64,000 nt of DNA from Ridgeia piscesae (taxonomy: Eukaryota > Annelida > Polychaeta > Sabellida > Siboglinidae). Where the stretch lies: the NCBI GenBank assembly GCA_025642075.2, contig JAODUO010000439.1, positions 94,501 through 158,500 of the forward strand, read 5' to 3'. Below the pieces are notes generated by a model, which was given only the letters and a program-made list of their open reading frames with translations, did no database searches and had not been told where the DNA came from. Both the position numbers and the translations under genes were made by a program. How positions within the stretch are numbered: position 1 is the first letter of the stretch; the number at the start of each line of letters is the position of its first letter. Below are positions 14,196 to 27,192 of the stretch, one piece after another.

Positions 14196-15285
14196 CTGAG
14201 GAATAAGTTCGGTATGAATTAACATGTTGTTTAACATATGTTACTACTGCGATTCACTTTTTATACTCAACATATCAACTTTCATATCATCTCATGTATC
14301 TGACACTAAGATCTGTTTTCCTTCCAATACATGGATCTGAACAAGAAACAGGAAGACATCAAATGATAAAAGAATGTGGGACTATTATATATAAGGTTTA
14401 TCAGCACATCTCCGTGATAAGTACCGACGGCTGCAGTGAATCTTGCAAAACCTCAACAGATAAATATTCCAAACTAATTCATTGACATCAGGTTATCAGA
14501 AAAGGATGTAAAGAGCTGATAGATAAGTGTAGAAAACACAGAAAAGGAGTTCACAAGGTTATTATCAGACATCCCATTAGAATCTGCCAAACAAATTGAC
14601 AGACTATTTCCCCTCTTGGTCTGTCTCGACAAAATACACTACATTTTGGAGGTTTGCTCTGCATTTTCACTTCGAAATCCATTTTTGCGTATTTAATAGC
14701 CTCTGCCTGTTGTAATTAACTTTCACATGATATGAACTGAATATAGTTACATAAATTAAACTCAAGCATGTTTTGTCAGAAATCGGCCATGGGTTTTGCT
14801 TACACTGACCAGCAGCATAAGAAATGTTTGTACTTTGACTGATGTGAGTTTATTACTTGATTTTATACTTAAATTATCAACACAATAAAATGCATATTTT
14901 AGCTAAATTTTTGCATTCAGACAAATCTGCAAAAAAAGACATAACTTATATGTCCGAGAACCACATAAATCCATATTGCATGCGGGGAATCAACATGATG
15001 GTGTAGCTCCATACGCTGCCTGAGACTTGTACATCATCATGTTAGATAGTAAACGTTAGTGAAACCCAGAAATTATTATTGAGTAGTAACAGATTTGCGA
15101 ACATAAATCGTATCTATTTCGTTTGACGACTGTCAGCGGAATCTTGCAATGTTTGCATCATAAATATAGGCGACTGCTGTTATGTAACTCTGGCATTTCC
15201 TCAGCTCAACGGTCAAACACGAAATATTAACAGAATTATTCATACGATCCTGTCATGATTACTAGCGTGTTAACCCTCTACTTAC
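14196..15285 (-). other. Intron of the acidic-protein gene
   Basis: AT-rich non-coding DNA bounded by GTAAGT and a TTATTCCTCAG acceptor on the minus strand. No inserted repeat is recognisable. Confidence 0.5.
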
Positions 15286-15334
15286 CAGGGGATGCCACCA
15301 ACGGTCCAGGGGAATCAGAGACAATTTCCGTCAT
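15286..15334 (-). CDS. First coding exon of the acidic-protein gene
   Basis: The minus strand has AAGCATGACGG (A at -3, so a good start context) and codes MTEIVSDSPGPLVASP plus one base, ending CCCCTG|GTAAGT, a consensus donor. The leftover G joins TT at the start of the 14195 exon to make Val, continuing QLFSIIPEQNSVAMETAMDD in frame. The frame is open for more than 50 codons upstream of this ATG (to 15490), so an earlier start is possible. The intron between the exons is 1,090 bp. Confidence 0.6.
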
Positions 15335-15624
15335 GCTTACTGCGTGACGCCGAAGTACGAAGTGTGAGCAGATCGGGGGGATGCGTCCAAATGTGTCCGA
15401 GTCTGTCACTGTGGCAACAAGGAATGTGATGTGTCCAGTGGTTTGCGATGGTATTGCGTCGAAGCAATGGTCTATACTGGTGACTGTCAACTGACTCTGT
15501 GACTGTCTGCAACATAGAGAAGGTCTTTAGCCTTGAGAACAAACAACACCACAACAATACTGGCACAGACAACACATGTGACTGCATTGGTTCCATGCTA
15601 ACTTGGGCCTGTGTATTCGTTGCA

Positions 15625-16910
15625 GGATTGGTGATTCTAGATTGGTGTATTGTTTGTGGGATTGGTGTATTGTTTGTGATATTGGTGTAATGGTTGTGGA
15701 ATTGGTGTATTCGTTGCAGGATTTGTGTATTGGTTGTGGGTTTGGTGTATTGTTTATGGTATTTGTGTATTGGTTGAGGGATTGGTGTATTGGTTGTGGG
15801 ATTGGTGTATTGGCTGTGGGACTGGTGTATTGGCTGTGGGATTGGTGTATTGGCTGTTGGATTGGTGTGTTGGTTGTTGGATCAGTGTATTGGTTGTGGG
15901 ATTGGTTGTGGGATTGGTGTATTATTTGTGGGATTGGTGTATTGGTTGTGGGATTGGTGTATTGGTTGTGGGATTGGTGTTTTTGTTGTTGGATTGGTGT
16001 ACTGGTTGTGGGATTGGTGTATTATTTGTGGGATTGGTGTATTGGTTGTGGGATTGGTGTATTATTTGTGGGATTGGTGTATTGGTTGTGGGATTGGTGT
16101 ATTGGTTGTGGGATTGGTGTATTGGTTGTTGGATTGGTGTACTGGTTGTGGGATTGGTGTATTATTTGTGGGATTGGTGTATTGGTTGTGGGATTGGTGT
16201 ATTATTTGTGGGATTGGTGTATTATTTGTGGGACTGGTGTATTGGTTGTGGGACTGGTGTATTGGTTGTGGGATTGGTGTATTGGTTGTGGGATTGGTTG
16301 TTGGGTTGGTGTATTGGTTGTGGGATTGGAGTATTGGTTGAGGGATTGGTGTATTGGTTGTGGGATTGGTGTATTGGTTGAGGGATTTGTTGTTGGATGG
16401 TGTATTGGTTGTGGGATTGGTGTATTGGTTGAGGGATTGGTGTATTGGTTGTGGGATTGGTGTATTGGTTGAGGGATTGGTGTATTGGTTGTGGGATTGG
16501 TGTATTGGTTGAGGGATTGGTTGTTGGATTGGTGTATTGGTTGAGGGATTGGTGTATTGGTTGAGGGAATGGTGTATTGGTTGAGGGAATGGTGTATTGG
16601 TTGAGGGAATGGTGTATTGGTTGAGGGAATGGTGTATTGGTTGTGGGAATGGTGTATTGGTTTAGGGATGGTGTATTGGTTGAGGGATTGGTGTATTGGT
16701 TGAGGGAATGGTGTATTGGTTGAGGGAATGGTGTATTGGTTGAGGGAATGGTGTATTGGTTGAGGGAATGGTGTATTGGTTGAGGGAATGGTGTATTGGT
16801 TGTGGGAATGGTGTATTGGTTGTGGGAATGGTGTATTGGTTGTTGGATTGGTGTATTGGTTGAGGGAATGGTGTATTGGTTGAGGGACATGGGGCTATTG
16901 AGTTGAGGAA
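15625..16910. repeat. 20-bp minisatellite, block 1
   Basis: The unit is GGTGTATTGGTTGTGGGATT, about 62 copies. The left part carries mostly TTGTGGGATT units and the right part mostly TTGAGGGAAT. The plus strand is nearly free of C over more than 1.2 kb. All frames on both strands stay open for long stretches (Val-Leu-Val-Val-Gly or Asn-Gln-Tyr-Thr peptides), which follows from a stop-free 20-bp unit and is not evidence for a gene. Confidence 0.97.
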
Positions 16911-17139
16911 TGTGTATTTGGTCCTGAGGATGGTGTATTGTTGAGGGAATGGTGGACGTATCATGTGTATTGGTTGAGGGATGTGTATTGCTTGGGAAGG
17001 GTGTATTCGAGAATTTATTGGGTTTGAGGGCATTGGATAATTGGATTGGTTAATTGGTGTTGGTTTGTATTAGGCCTTAAGGACTCTCCAGGGTGAGCAT
17101 GACGCACTGAGGTGCATTGTAGAATCGTGCAAAGGTTAA
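16911..17139. repeat. Spacer between minisatellite blocks, similar to the right flank
   Basis: Within this spacer GGCCTTAAGGACTCTCCAG, GAGGTGCATTGTAGAATC and GTGCAAAGGTTAAT correspond to words in the same order at 18019-18085 (GCCTCTAAGACTCTCCAG, CAGGTGCATTTAGAATCC, GTGCCAAAGGTTAATG). The array with its right flank therefore exists twice in tandem, or the assembly contains a noisy copy. Confidence 0.6.
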
Positions 17140-17858
17140 TTGGTTGAGGGATTGGTTGTTGGATTGGTGTATTGGTTGAGGGATTGGTGTATTGGTTGTG
17201 GGAATGGTGTATTGGTTGAGGGAATGGTGTATTGGTTGAGGAAGGTTATTGTTGGGAATGGTGTATTGGTTGAGGGAATGGTGTATTGGTTGAGGGAATG
17301 GTGTATTGGTTGAGGGAATGGTGTATTGGTTGAGGGAATGGTGTATTGGTTGAGGGAATGGTGTATTGGTTGTGGGAATGGTGTATTGGTTGTGGGAATG
17401 GTGTATTGGTTGTGGGAATGGTGTATTGGTTGAGGGAATGGTGTATTGGTTGAGGGAATGGTGTATTGGTTGTGGGAATGGTGTATTGGTTGAGGGAATG
17501 GTGTATTGGTTGAGGGAATGGTGTATTGGTTGAGGGAATGGTGTATTGGTTGTGGGAATGGTGTATTGGTTGTGGAATGGTGTATTGGTTGAGGGAATGG
17601 TGTATTGGTTGAGGGAATGGTGTATTGGTTGAGGGAATGGTGTATTGGTTGAGGGAATGGTGTATTGGTTGAGGGAATGGTGTATTGGTTGAGGGAATGG
17701 TGTATTGGTTGAGGGAATGGTGTATTGGTTGAGGGAATGGTGTATTGGTTGAAGGAATGGTGTATTGGTTGAGGGAATGGTGTATTGGTTGTGGGAATGG
17801 TGTATTGGTTGTTGGATTGGTGTATTGCTTGAGGGAATGGTGTATTGGTTGAGGGACT
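17140..17858. repeat. 20-bp minisatellite, block 2
   Basis: About 35 copies, predominantly of the type GGTGTATTGGTTGAGGGAAT, the variant that dominates the right part of block 1. A damaged stretch at about 17240-17256 interrupts it. Confidence 0.97.
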
Positions 17859-18465
17859 GTGGCTAGCACCCTTGGGATTGCTACTTTGGCCCTGGGACTG
17901 GTGCATTAGGCCCTGTGGACCTCATCACTAAGGGGACTGCGATCAATGACTGCCTACTGGAAGTGACAAATTATTGATGAGGCCATTGGAAAATGAGGTT
18001 AAATGGATGATTCTTTGTTTAGCCTCTAAGACTCTCCAGCTAGCAGACCACAGGTGCATTTAGAATCCAGTGCCAAAGGTTAATGTCACCCTGGAGTACA
18101 CATCATGAGAACTTTACAGAAGCAAATCTGGTCTGTTTTCTTGTGAAATCTTGTTACGTAGATATATTACATTTATTCTAACATTGTGATTTACCACAGT
18201 GCCAGAAGCCAGGCCACCGCATCACTCAATGACACAAACAGCCCAACTGAAGCACTTGGTCCTTTGTTTGATGACAGTAGGTGAGAGAACAGTCTAACAG
18301 ATGTGTCAATATTTAAATCATTGACTAATGATGTATACAAGGTAAACAATTTCAGATTTGTAGAGCTATTTTATAAAAATATGCGAGATTTTATTAATGT
18401 GCAATAAATGTCGATCAACATAATGATCAGCTTAACATGGTCTTTAGACAAACAAAATTAAAGCG
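17859..18465. other. Right flank of the minisatellite, then unique DNA
   Basis: Positions 17859-18090 contain the better-preserved copy of the spacer sequence seen at 16911-17139. The rest has no recognisable feature. Confidence 0.5.
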
Positions 18466-18498
18466 TATTTATAATATAATATAATATAATATAATATA

Positions 18499-18561
<63 letters not shown>
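18466..18561. repeat. (ATAAT)n passing into (TA)n
   Basis: About eight ATAAT pentamers are followed by about 28 TA dinucleotides. Confidence 0.95.
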
Positions 18562-18565
<4 letters not shown>

Positions 18566-21500
18566 GCACAGTAGTGGGATCAACTGTGTATATTAAAAAA
18601 CAGTTCTTTTAACATACACAGACTAACATCTCTGCAGTTAATGCATTCCCACTCATTAAATCAAAGTAGGCCAAAGAACAACAGTCTCAGCCCACTCCCG
18701 ACTAATAATTACGTTACCTCAATTTAATACGATCTGTTTAGGCTAGATGTCTCGCACCAATTAATACATCAGTTCCTGCTTCCGTACATGTCCCTGTCAT
18801 CTCATATGATGACATTACCAGGGCTACAGAAGCCAGCTGAAGCCTTGTGTCATTAACATGTCAACTGTGCAAGCAATCAGCACTGGTAATGACAATAGCA
18901 CAACCATCCTGGGAGACACTGATATTAATCTCCAGTGGATGCTGGCAGTGGCACAGTCATCTTTACCAGTCTAGGGATGCGGCTGACTACATCATCCTTG
19001 GCAATCACAAAAGAAACTAAGTTGGTTATTCAACTGAACATTGTCCTAGAAGTTGAGTGTGTTGGTTGTGCGAGTACTTGTGGTAACCAGTGTCCCATGT
19101 GAAAAAGACAATTCCAAGAAATTCCTATACCTTGTAGTTGCTAATCTGATTATTGATATGAGCCAATGGCAGTGCATTTTATAAACATTTTACTTTTTTA
19201 ACATTACATGTAACATTCACATTGATTGGCCTAACCTAAACCTGGATATCACTTGTAACAACAGCCATGATTGGCCTAGATTTGAACATTATATGTAACA
19301 TAAGGCATGACTGGCCTAAACCTAAATTGCTGACTCTAGAATGGCATAACGACAATTAGATAATAGCCAATTAGCCTTATCTCCAGTATTTCAAAACTGT
19401 CATCTGTCAAGCAATACACTGAGTTATGTAATAAACGGCATCTTATTCCATGTCTTATTAATGTCTGCAGCTCTACTATCTGCAACACAGAATAAACTTT
19501 GTTTGGGAAGCACTCAGCCATGGTGTAGCTAATACACAAAATGGTTGTTTAAATAATACATTTTCTCTAGCCAGACACTCAGACATGTCGCAAGTGAACT
19601 AGAGCAACATGGGTGACCTAAATTATGGAATAAGTGCACAAATATTCATACGATAGTGATAATACTGCTTGTTAAACTTGATTACATTATGCACATCATT
19701 GTATTTTTAACTGCATTTCAGAAGTAAACTCTGTCGCACTAGTAATGATCACCTGATCTTGACCAGTACACTGTCAGACTGGTCAGTGTTTGACCAGGTG
19801 TGTATGTTTATTGTCAGGGCTCTTAACATTTACTGCATGATGGACGCCACTAATGTACCAATGTACAGCTGTATTCATTTATCACAGCCACCTTACATTA
19901 CTAACAAAACCTTAATTTCTCCTGTGTGAAAGTCTGACATTTCACTGTACTGGATTAAATGAAATGTCAAAATGTTGTTTGCGCCGAGAGTCTGCATGGT
20001 ATGTCTACATCAGTTGATCTTCCCTCTGGCTATATGTGACATTTTTCTGAATATGTCTGATTGGGACAGACTAGACAATGTTATATTAATTATGTTCGTG
20101 TGTGCTTGCATGTGACATGCATGCACGCTGACATGCACGCATGACTGAATGCATTAATGTATGTGTGCAACACATACATGCATGTGCACAAAAAACTGCA
20201 CATACACATACATTTGCAGACAGACACAGACACATACATCAACACACACTGAAGCAAAGCACACAAACATACACACTCGCATATGCTCAATGGTATCAGG
20301 GCTAATTGCTAGTTCTGTCACAATACATGAACAGATGCTAGATTCCACTGATAAGATAAAAGCTGGGCTAATAACAAACAAAGCAACAGTGAATTGGCAA
20401 AACCACAGGCTGCAAGTCTTTCACCGTGACTTACTCTATTGTTAGGCCTTGGGGAAACAGTATTCATTTAACATCCATTAAGAACTATGCAGATACTGCT
20501 CTTAATAGCAGAACAAATGTGTTCAACTCAAGCAGCATGCCAAACTGCAGTTAATCCACCTGAAACAGTTCCCTCAGTGCCCAGCAACTGGAATATGATA
20601 AGCCCCTTATGCTCAAATTATACTGAAGACACTTGATCTGTAAACAGCCACCATTAGCTCTGATAGCCCTGATGACTGATGCTGGTTCATGTCACCGTCC
20701 TCACCAAACTGGGACTAGGTACGAGTATTTCAGTAAAACTCCAGCTAATAATTGCCAAACAGAATAAACAATCTATGTTTAGACAGCTACAACAACTATC
20801 ACCAACATCCAATAACAAATTCAAATTGTCACAACAGTACATGACTACAGTGACAGGGGATGAAACATTGTCTCGATGAAGACAAACCACTGAACATGTT
20901 TTTATTGATACTGAGCTATTTTACCAATGAAAATACACAATGTTTTTGTTTCATCCAAGAGCAGATTCAAATTTATAATGTTAAATTTTAGGACATAATC
21001 TTTATTGCAATTACTGTTAAAATCACTTATAAATGGGAATTTAACAGGCTAATAAATCAACAAGTAAAGTTTATTTCCCTTTCAAAAGTTGTTGCTATCT
21101 GTCTCTAACTGCAGTGTGCCTCCCTATCTGTGTATGTTATATAAATTATAAGTTGTAGCACAATTAAAGTTAATACTGAATCATGGGTATGTCTTAAACT
21201 ACCTGTATTCTTATCAATACCAAATCATTCAGTGTTAATATGTCATGTGTTGGTTATTCAGTTAAGTTCAAATCCACATACATCCCGTGTAACTAGAGTG
21301 GCTACCTCATTCACACTTTGGCCTTATGTGTTCTTTGCTTAGACAGTTAATTTAAAATTATAACCAACATGACTCTAACAGTTTGTGTCATTTAATAACC
21401 GAGATGTCATAAATACACAACACGTTCAGTGTCACAACATCCCACAATACACCCTACGCTGTAAGTTCACCAATTCATTATAATTATATTTCCTTTAACA

Positions 21501-22356
21501 AGTGACTAAATCCTTGAAGTCATTCTTGTTTTGACAACCAATCTACAGTGTCTTCAAATTACACATCAGTACTTCTGTTGAGGACATTGCAGCCTAAATC
21601 CATGTAAATCTAACACATTTTGCAGACGGTTCAATCTGGCATTTGAGACAAAACAACAACTTGCAGAGTGCAGACACAAATCAGCCCAATTCCGTTTGGT
21701 CAACTTATTTTACTCATTTGAGTACTGACCACCACATGTGACCACTCTGTCAGGTGTCAGGTGTGAAACTGACACCTTTTTCCCACTGGTCAACCAGCCA
21801 TTTTAGAAGCAGAACAACACTATACAAACATGAATCTACCCCATAGAGACTGGCCAATGCACTAATCAACACACATTACCCCATGATGAACTTACCTGGT
21901 GAGTTGCAGTCAGTCAGGTGTTGGTGGGGTTAAGAGCAGTCTCTGGTGTGGCTGAACCACATCATACCTATTTATCTTGATCTATCACCAACTGTGGGTC
22001 ACACTCAGCCATTGAGTACCAATCAGAGGAGAACCCACAGAAGCAAGGACCTCTCTCTAGGCAGATAGCCCAGGGTTATCAACATTTGCTGCGGAGATGT
22101 TATCTCTGTCGTGTTAGGTTTGTGGCCATTTTTGTTGCTGCTTCTAAGTTTACTTGATCGTAATCAAATAGGACTCCATCATGGTTACCAGCCAATTATA
22201 GGCATCTCCGTCTTTTGGCGTTTGTCAGTGTAGATAGTTTAGTGCTTCAAAGTTAATCAGATAGTTTATCTATGACATCACAGGGTATTATGTGACAGTT
22301 TACTGAAAAATGTGACGATAGTGTTATTTTGGGAGACTGGTTATCAGTTATCATCA
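18562..22356. other. Gene-free stretch
   Basis: CpG-poor, AT-rich DNA with only short open frames. Around 20100-20300 there is TGCATG/CACACA-rich low-complexity sequence. No exon with both splice sites and sensible coding content was found. A segment at 19500-19545 (TTGGGAAGCACTCAGCCATG) faintly resembles the SINE body but is too short to call. Confidence 0.45.
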
Positions 22357-22430
22357 TGTGCGTGCGTGTGCACACATGTGTGTGTGTGCGTGTGTGCATG
22401 CGTGCATGCGTGAGTGCGTGTGTGCACACA
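22357..22430. repeat. Degenerate (TGTGCG)n microsatellite
   Basis: Alternating purine-pyrimidine sequence of TGCG and TGTG words, imperfect. Confidence 0.8.
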
Positions 22431-22839
22431 TCAGATGCACAGATAGAAACACACGAACATGCACAAAAACACACACCAAAATAATGCACAAACACTGCAC
22501 ATTCACCTATTCATATTGATGACACGTCCTGACATCTCAGCAGGAACTTAACAATTTGTCAAACATCAGCATAGCACGCATTTTTTTGCAACTCTTTAGT
22601 ATTCCTTCCTTGTAACAATTGACGTCATAAACATGACACTGTGGCACACTCCATTCACCGATGGCCACTTTCTCCCGCTGCATGAATTATGATTTATTTA
22701 GCTTGCGTTCACTGATGCATGACATGGCCTTGTTTACCTGGACCAGGTGTGACAAACTGACTACATAAAACCTTCCTGAATACTCCGGCCGGAAACATCA
22801 CACAGTGTTAGAGGCAGGGGGACTGTGTACAACAAGACA

Positions 22840-25080
22840 GTAACAACTAGATGGTTGTACATCACTGCTGTACAACAAGTATGGTGTACAACAAGACAAA
22901 TGTACACTGGTTTAAACAAGACTGGTGTACAAGTGATGTACTATAAGACTTATATAGAACTAGATTGATATTCATCAAGCCCAATGCACAAGTGTGACAT
23001 ACAAAGACTGGTGTACAAGTCAACAACACTTGTATATAAATAGACTGGTGTACAAGTCAACAACACTTGTATATAAATAGACTGGTGTACAAGTCAACAA
23101 CACTTGTGTATAAATAGATGGGTGTACAAGATGTGTGTACAGCTAGACTGGTGAACAACTACACTGGTTTAGACAAGACTGGTGTACAAGATTGATGTAC
23201 TATAACACTTATATAGAAGTAGATTGATATTCATCAAGACCAATACACAAGTGTGACATACAAAGACTGGTGTACAAGTCAACAACACTTGTGTATAAAT
23301 AGATGGGTGTACAAGTCAACAACACTTGTATATAAATAGACTGGTGTACAAGTCAACAACACTTGTGTATAAATAGATGGGTGTACAAGATGTGTGTACA
23401 GCTAGACTGGTGAACAACTACACTGGTTTAGACAAGACTGGTGTACAAGACTGATGTACTATAACACTTATATAGAAGTAGATTGATATTCATCAAGACC
23501 AATACACAAGTGTGACATACAAAGACTGGTGTACAAGTCAACAACACTTGTGTATAAATAGACTGGTGTACAAGTCAACAACACTTGTGTATAAATAGAC
23601 TGGTGTACAAGTCAACAACACTTGTGTATAAATAGACTGGTGTACAAGTCAACAACATTTGTGTATAAATAGACTGGTGTACAAGTCAACAACACTTGTA
23701 TATAAATAGGCTGGTGTACAAGCCAACAACACTTGTATATAAATAGACTGGTGTACAAGTCAACAACACTTGTGTATAAATAGACTGGTGTACAAGTCAA
23801 CAACACTTGTATATAAATAGACTGGTGTACAAGTCAACAACACTTGTGTATAAATAGACTGGTGTACAAGTCAACAACACTTGTGTATAAATAGACTGGT
23901 GTACAAGTCAACAACACTTGTATATAAATAGACTGGTGTACAAGTCAACAACACTTGTATATAAATAGACTGGTGTACAAGTCAACAACACTTGTGTATA
24001 AATAGATGGGTGTACAAGTCAACAACACTTGTATGTAAATAGGCTGGTGTACAAGTCAACAACACTTGTATATAAATAGACTGGTGTACAAGTCAACAAC
24101 ACTTGTATATAAATAGACTGGTGTACAAGTCAACAACACTTGTATATAAATAGACTGGTGTACAAGTCAACAACACTTGTGTATAAATAGACTGGTGTAC
24201 AAGTCAACAACACTTGTGTATAAATAGACTGGTGCACAAGTCAACAACACTTGTGTATAAATAGATGGGTGTACAAGTCAACAACACTTGTATATAAATA
24301 GACTGGTGTACAAGTCAACAACACTTATGTATAAATAGATGGGTGTACAAGTCAACAACACTTGTATATAAATAGACTGGTGTACAAGTCAACAACACTT
24401 GTATATAAATAGATGGGTGTACAAGTCAACAACACTTGTATATAAATAGATGGGTGTACAAGTCAACAACACTTGTGTACAAATAGACTGGTGTACAAGT
24501 CAACAACACTTGTGTATAAATAGACTGGTGCACAAGTCAACAACACTTATGTATAAATAGATGGGTGTACAAGTCAACAACACTTGTATGTAAATAGACT
24601 GGTGTACAAGTCAACAACACTTGTATATAAATAGACTGGTGTACAAGTCAACAACACTTATGTATAAATAGATGGGTGTACAAGTCAACAACACTTGTAT
24701 GTAAATAGACTGGTGTACAAGTCAACAACACTTATGTATAAATAGATGGGTGTACAAGTCAACAACACTTGTATATAAATAGATGGGTGTACAAGTCAAC
24801 AACACTTGTGTACAAATAGACTAGTGTACAAGTCAACAACACTTGTGTATAAATAGACTGGTGCACAAGTCAACAACACTTGTGTATAAATAGATGGGTG
24901 TACAAGTCAACAACACTTGTATGTAAATAGACTGGTGTACAAGTCAACAACACTTATGTATAAATAGATGGGTGTACAAGTCAACAACACTTGTATATAA
25001 ATAGACTGGTGTACAAGTCAACAACACTTGTGTATAAATAGACTGGTGTACAACAACACTTGCATACAACTAGACTTGGG
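22840..25080. repeat. 37-bp minisatellite with TATA-like core
   Basis: The core unit contains GACTGGTGTACAAGTCAACA followed by ACACTTGTATATAAATA; period 37, about 50 copies from 23240 to 25060. Units alternate between GTATATAAATA and GTGTATAAATA, and between GACTGG and GATGGG. On the left are three copies of a longer module (about 22916-23030, 23120-23275, 23385-23530) with ACTATAACACTTATATAGAA and TTGATATTCATCAAGACCAA. The margins (22840-22930 and 25060-25400) contain decayed TGTACAA words from the same repeat. Confidence 0.95.
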
Positions 25081-25849
25081 TAGTAGTTAGCCTGGTGCAC
25101 AGCAAGACATGTGTACAACTAGACTGGTGTATATACAGACTTGTACACAACTGAACTGGTGTACAATAAGATTGGGTGATGCAAAATGGTAGAGACATAC
25201 ATTTACCTACAAGCCTACTGCACAAGTATAGTAGTATACAAGATGGACACACAGACTAGTATACCACCAAGCATACACTGCTATACTAGTGTACAACATT
25301 CTAGTGTGCTTATCTCATTTGTTGCACAGTTTCACTGGTGTATAACTCTACTCATGTACACATGTGCATACAGGTTGACTGTTGTTCAACTATACAAAAT
25401 TATTGTTTACAAATAAGCATGAGTACACATTAGTCTTGGCGGTAGTGCAAGGGTTAACATAAGAGAAGACAGGACAGGAGGCATGAGTTAACATCAGTGA
25501 ACCTATGATAATTAGCCTAATGATTACATCTAGACACCCAGCTGCTGTATCCACAATTCACTGCACTCAATCAATGGTGTCCAGGGAGGACCCACAATGC
25601 ACTGGGGTTTAACAGACACAGACAGAGGGAGTTGTGTTTACACAGAGAGGGTAGTATGCCAACAAACACCAAACTGTAAGTCAAATTACGGATCACTTAT
25701 AGCAGTTTTAAAGACAAAATATTAATTTGTCATTTAAAAACATATATTTTGTCTTAATATTAAAACAACATGATGTGGCTGAACTGCCTACGACATTGAA
25801 TTAATAACCCCAAAACATTGTATGAAGCCTGATCAATGCATCTGCAAGA
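25081..25849. other. Minisatellite margin and unique DNA
   Basis: Up to about 25400 there are scattered CTGGTGTACAA words left from the 37-bp repeat. The rest shows nothing recognisable. Confidence 0.5.
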
Positions 25850-25948
25850 TGTTCAAACTGTAATGTTCAAACTGTAATGTTCAAAATATAATGTTCAAAC
25901 TGTAATGTTCAAACTGTAATGTTTAAACTGTAATGTTCAAACTGTAAA
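25850..25948. repeat. 14-bp tandem repeat, 7 copies
   Basis: The unit GTTCAAACTGTAAT is repeated about seven times with few changes. Confidence 0.9.
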
Positions 25949-26230
25949 CTAAATATTAAATTTGTAATAAGCTGCTACTGGCCCTAACACAATGTTGGCT
26001 CATTCACAAATTGGGACTAAATACAACAGACTCGGTAAACATCCAGTGATTGATTATTTAATAGAACCAACAATTCTTTATTAAAGTTGACATCGTATAC
26101 TTGTAGGCTTGACATTTCTTATTCATGTAATATTCACATATTGAAATACAAATTAAACACAGCCCGGTAAACTAAAAATTATTAAAACAGAAAAACACAG
26201 TAAACCAATAATTGTCACTAAACACAAACA

Positions 26231-27192
26231 ATAATTTGCCTAGTTATCCAATCTCCTGCCTAATTATCCAATCTCCTGCCCAGTTATCCAATCTCCTGCC
26301 CAGTTATCCTATCTCCGGCCTAGTTATCCAATCTTCTGCCTAGTTATCCAATCTTCTGCCTAGTTATCCAATCTTCTGCCCAGTTAACCAATCTCCTGCC
26401 CAGTTAACCAATCTCCTGCCCAGTTATCCAATCTCCTGCCCAGTTATCCAATCTCCTGCCCAGTTATCCAATCTCCTGCCCAGTTATCCAATTTCCTGCC
26501 TAGTTATCCAATCTCTTACCTAGTTATCCAATCTCTTACCTAGTTATCCAATCTCCTGCCCAGTTATCAAATCTCCTGCCCAGTTATCCAATCTCCTGCC
26601 TAGTTATCCAATCTCTTACCTAGTTATCCAATCTCTTACCTAGTTATCCAATCTCTTACCTAGTTATCCAATCTCTTACCTAGTTATCCAATCTCTTACC
26701 TAGTTATCCAATCTCCTGCCTAATTATCCAATCTCCTGCCTAGTTATCCAATCTCCTGCCTAATTATCCAATCTCCTGCCTAATTATCCAATCTCCTGCC
26801 CAGTTATCCAATTTCCTGCCTAGTTATCAAATCTCTTACCTAGTTATCCAATCTCTTACCTAGTTATCCAATCTCCTGCCCAGTTATCCAATCTCCTGCC
26901 TAGTTATCCAATCTCTTACCTAGTTATCCAATCTCTTACCTAGTTATCCAATCTCTTACCTAGTTATCCAACTCTTTAGTTATCCAATCTCTTACCTAGT
27001 TATCCAATCTCTTACCTAGTTATCCAATCTCTTACCTAGTTATCCAATCTCTTACCTAGTTATCCAATCTCTTACCTAGTTATCCAATCTCTTACCTAGT
27101 TATCCAATCTATTACCTAGTTATCCAATCTATTACCTAGTTATCCAATCTCCTGCCTAATTATCCAATCTCCTGCCTAGTTATCCAATCTCC
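26231..27192. repeat. 20-bp minisatellite, about 48 copies
   Basis: The unit is CAGTTATCCAATCTCCTGCC, with major variants TAGTTATCCAATCTCTTACC and TAATTATCC. A short unit at about 26968-26977 shifts the register. Variants occur in runs, as expected from unequal exchange between neighbours. Confidence 0.97.

Noticed and set aside
15625..17858. Telomere-like or interstitial telomeric repeat
   Set aside because: The unit is 20 bp and does not contain TTAGGG or a related telomeric hexamer.
15603..17906. Frames of 183-289 codons on both strands
   Set aside because: Produced by a 20-bp unit without stops; composition only reflects the repeat.
22840..27192. CRISPR-like regular arrays
   Set aside because: There are no unique spacers between repeats, and the DNA is eukaryotic; these are minisatellites.
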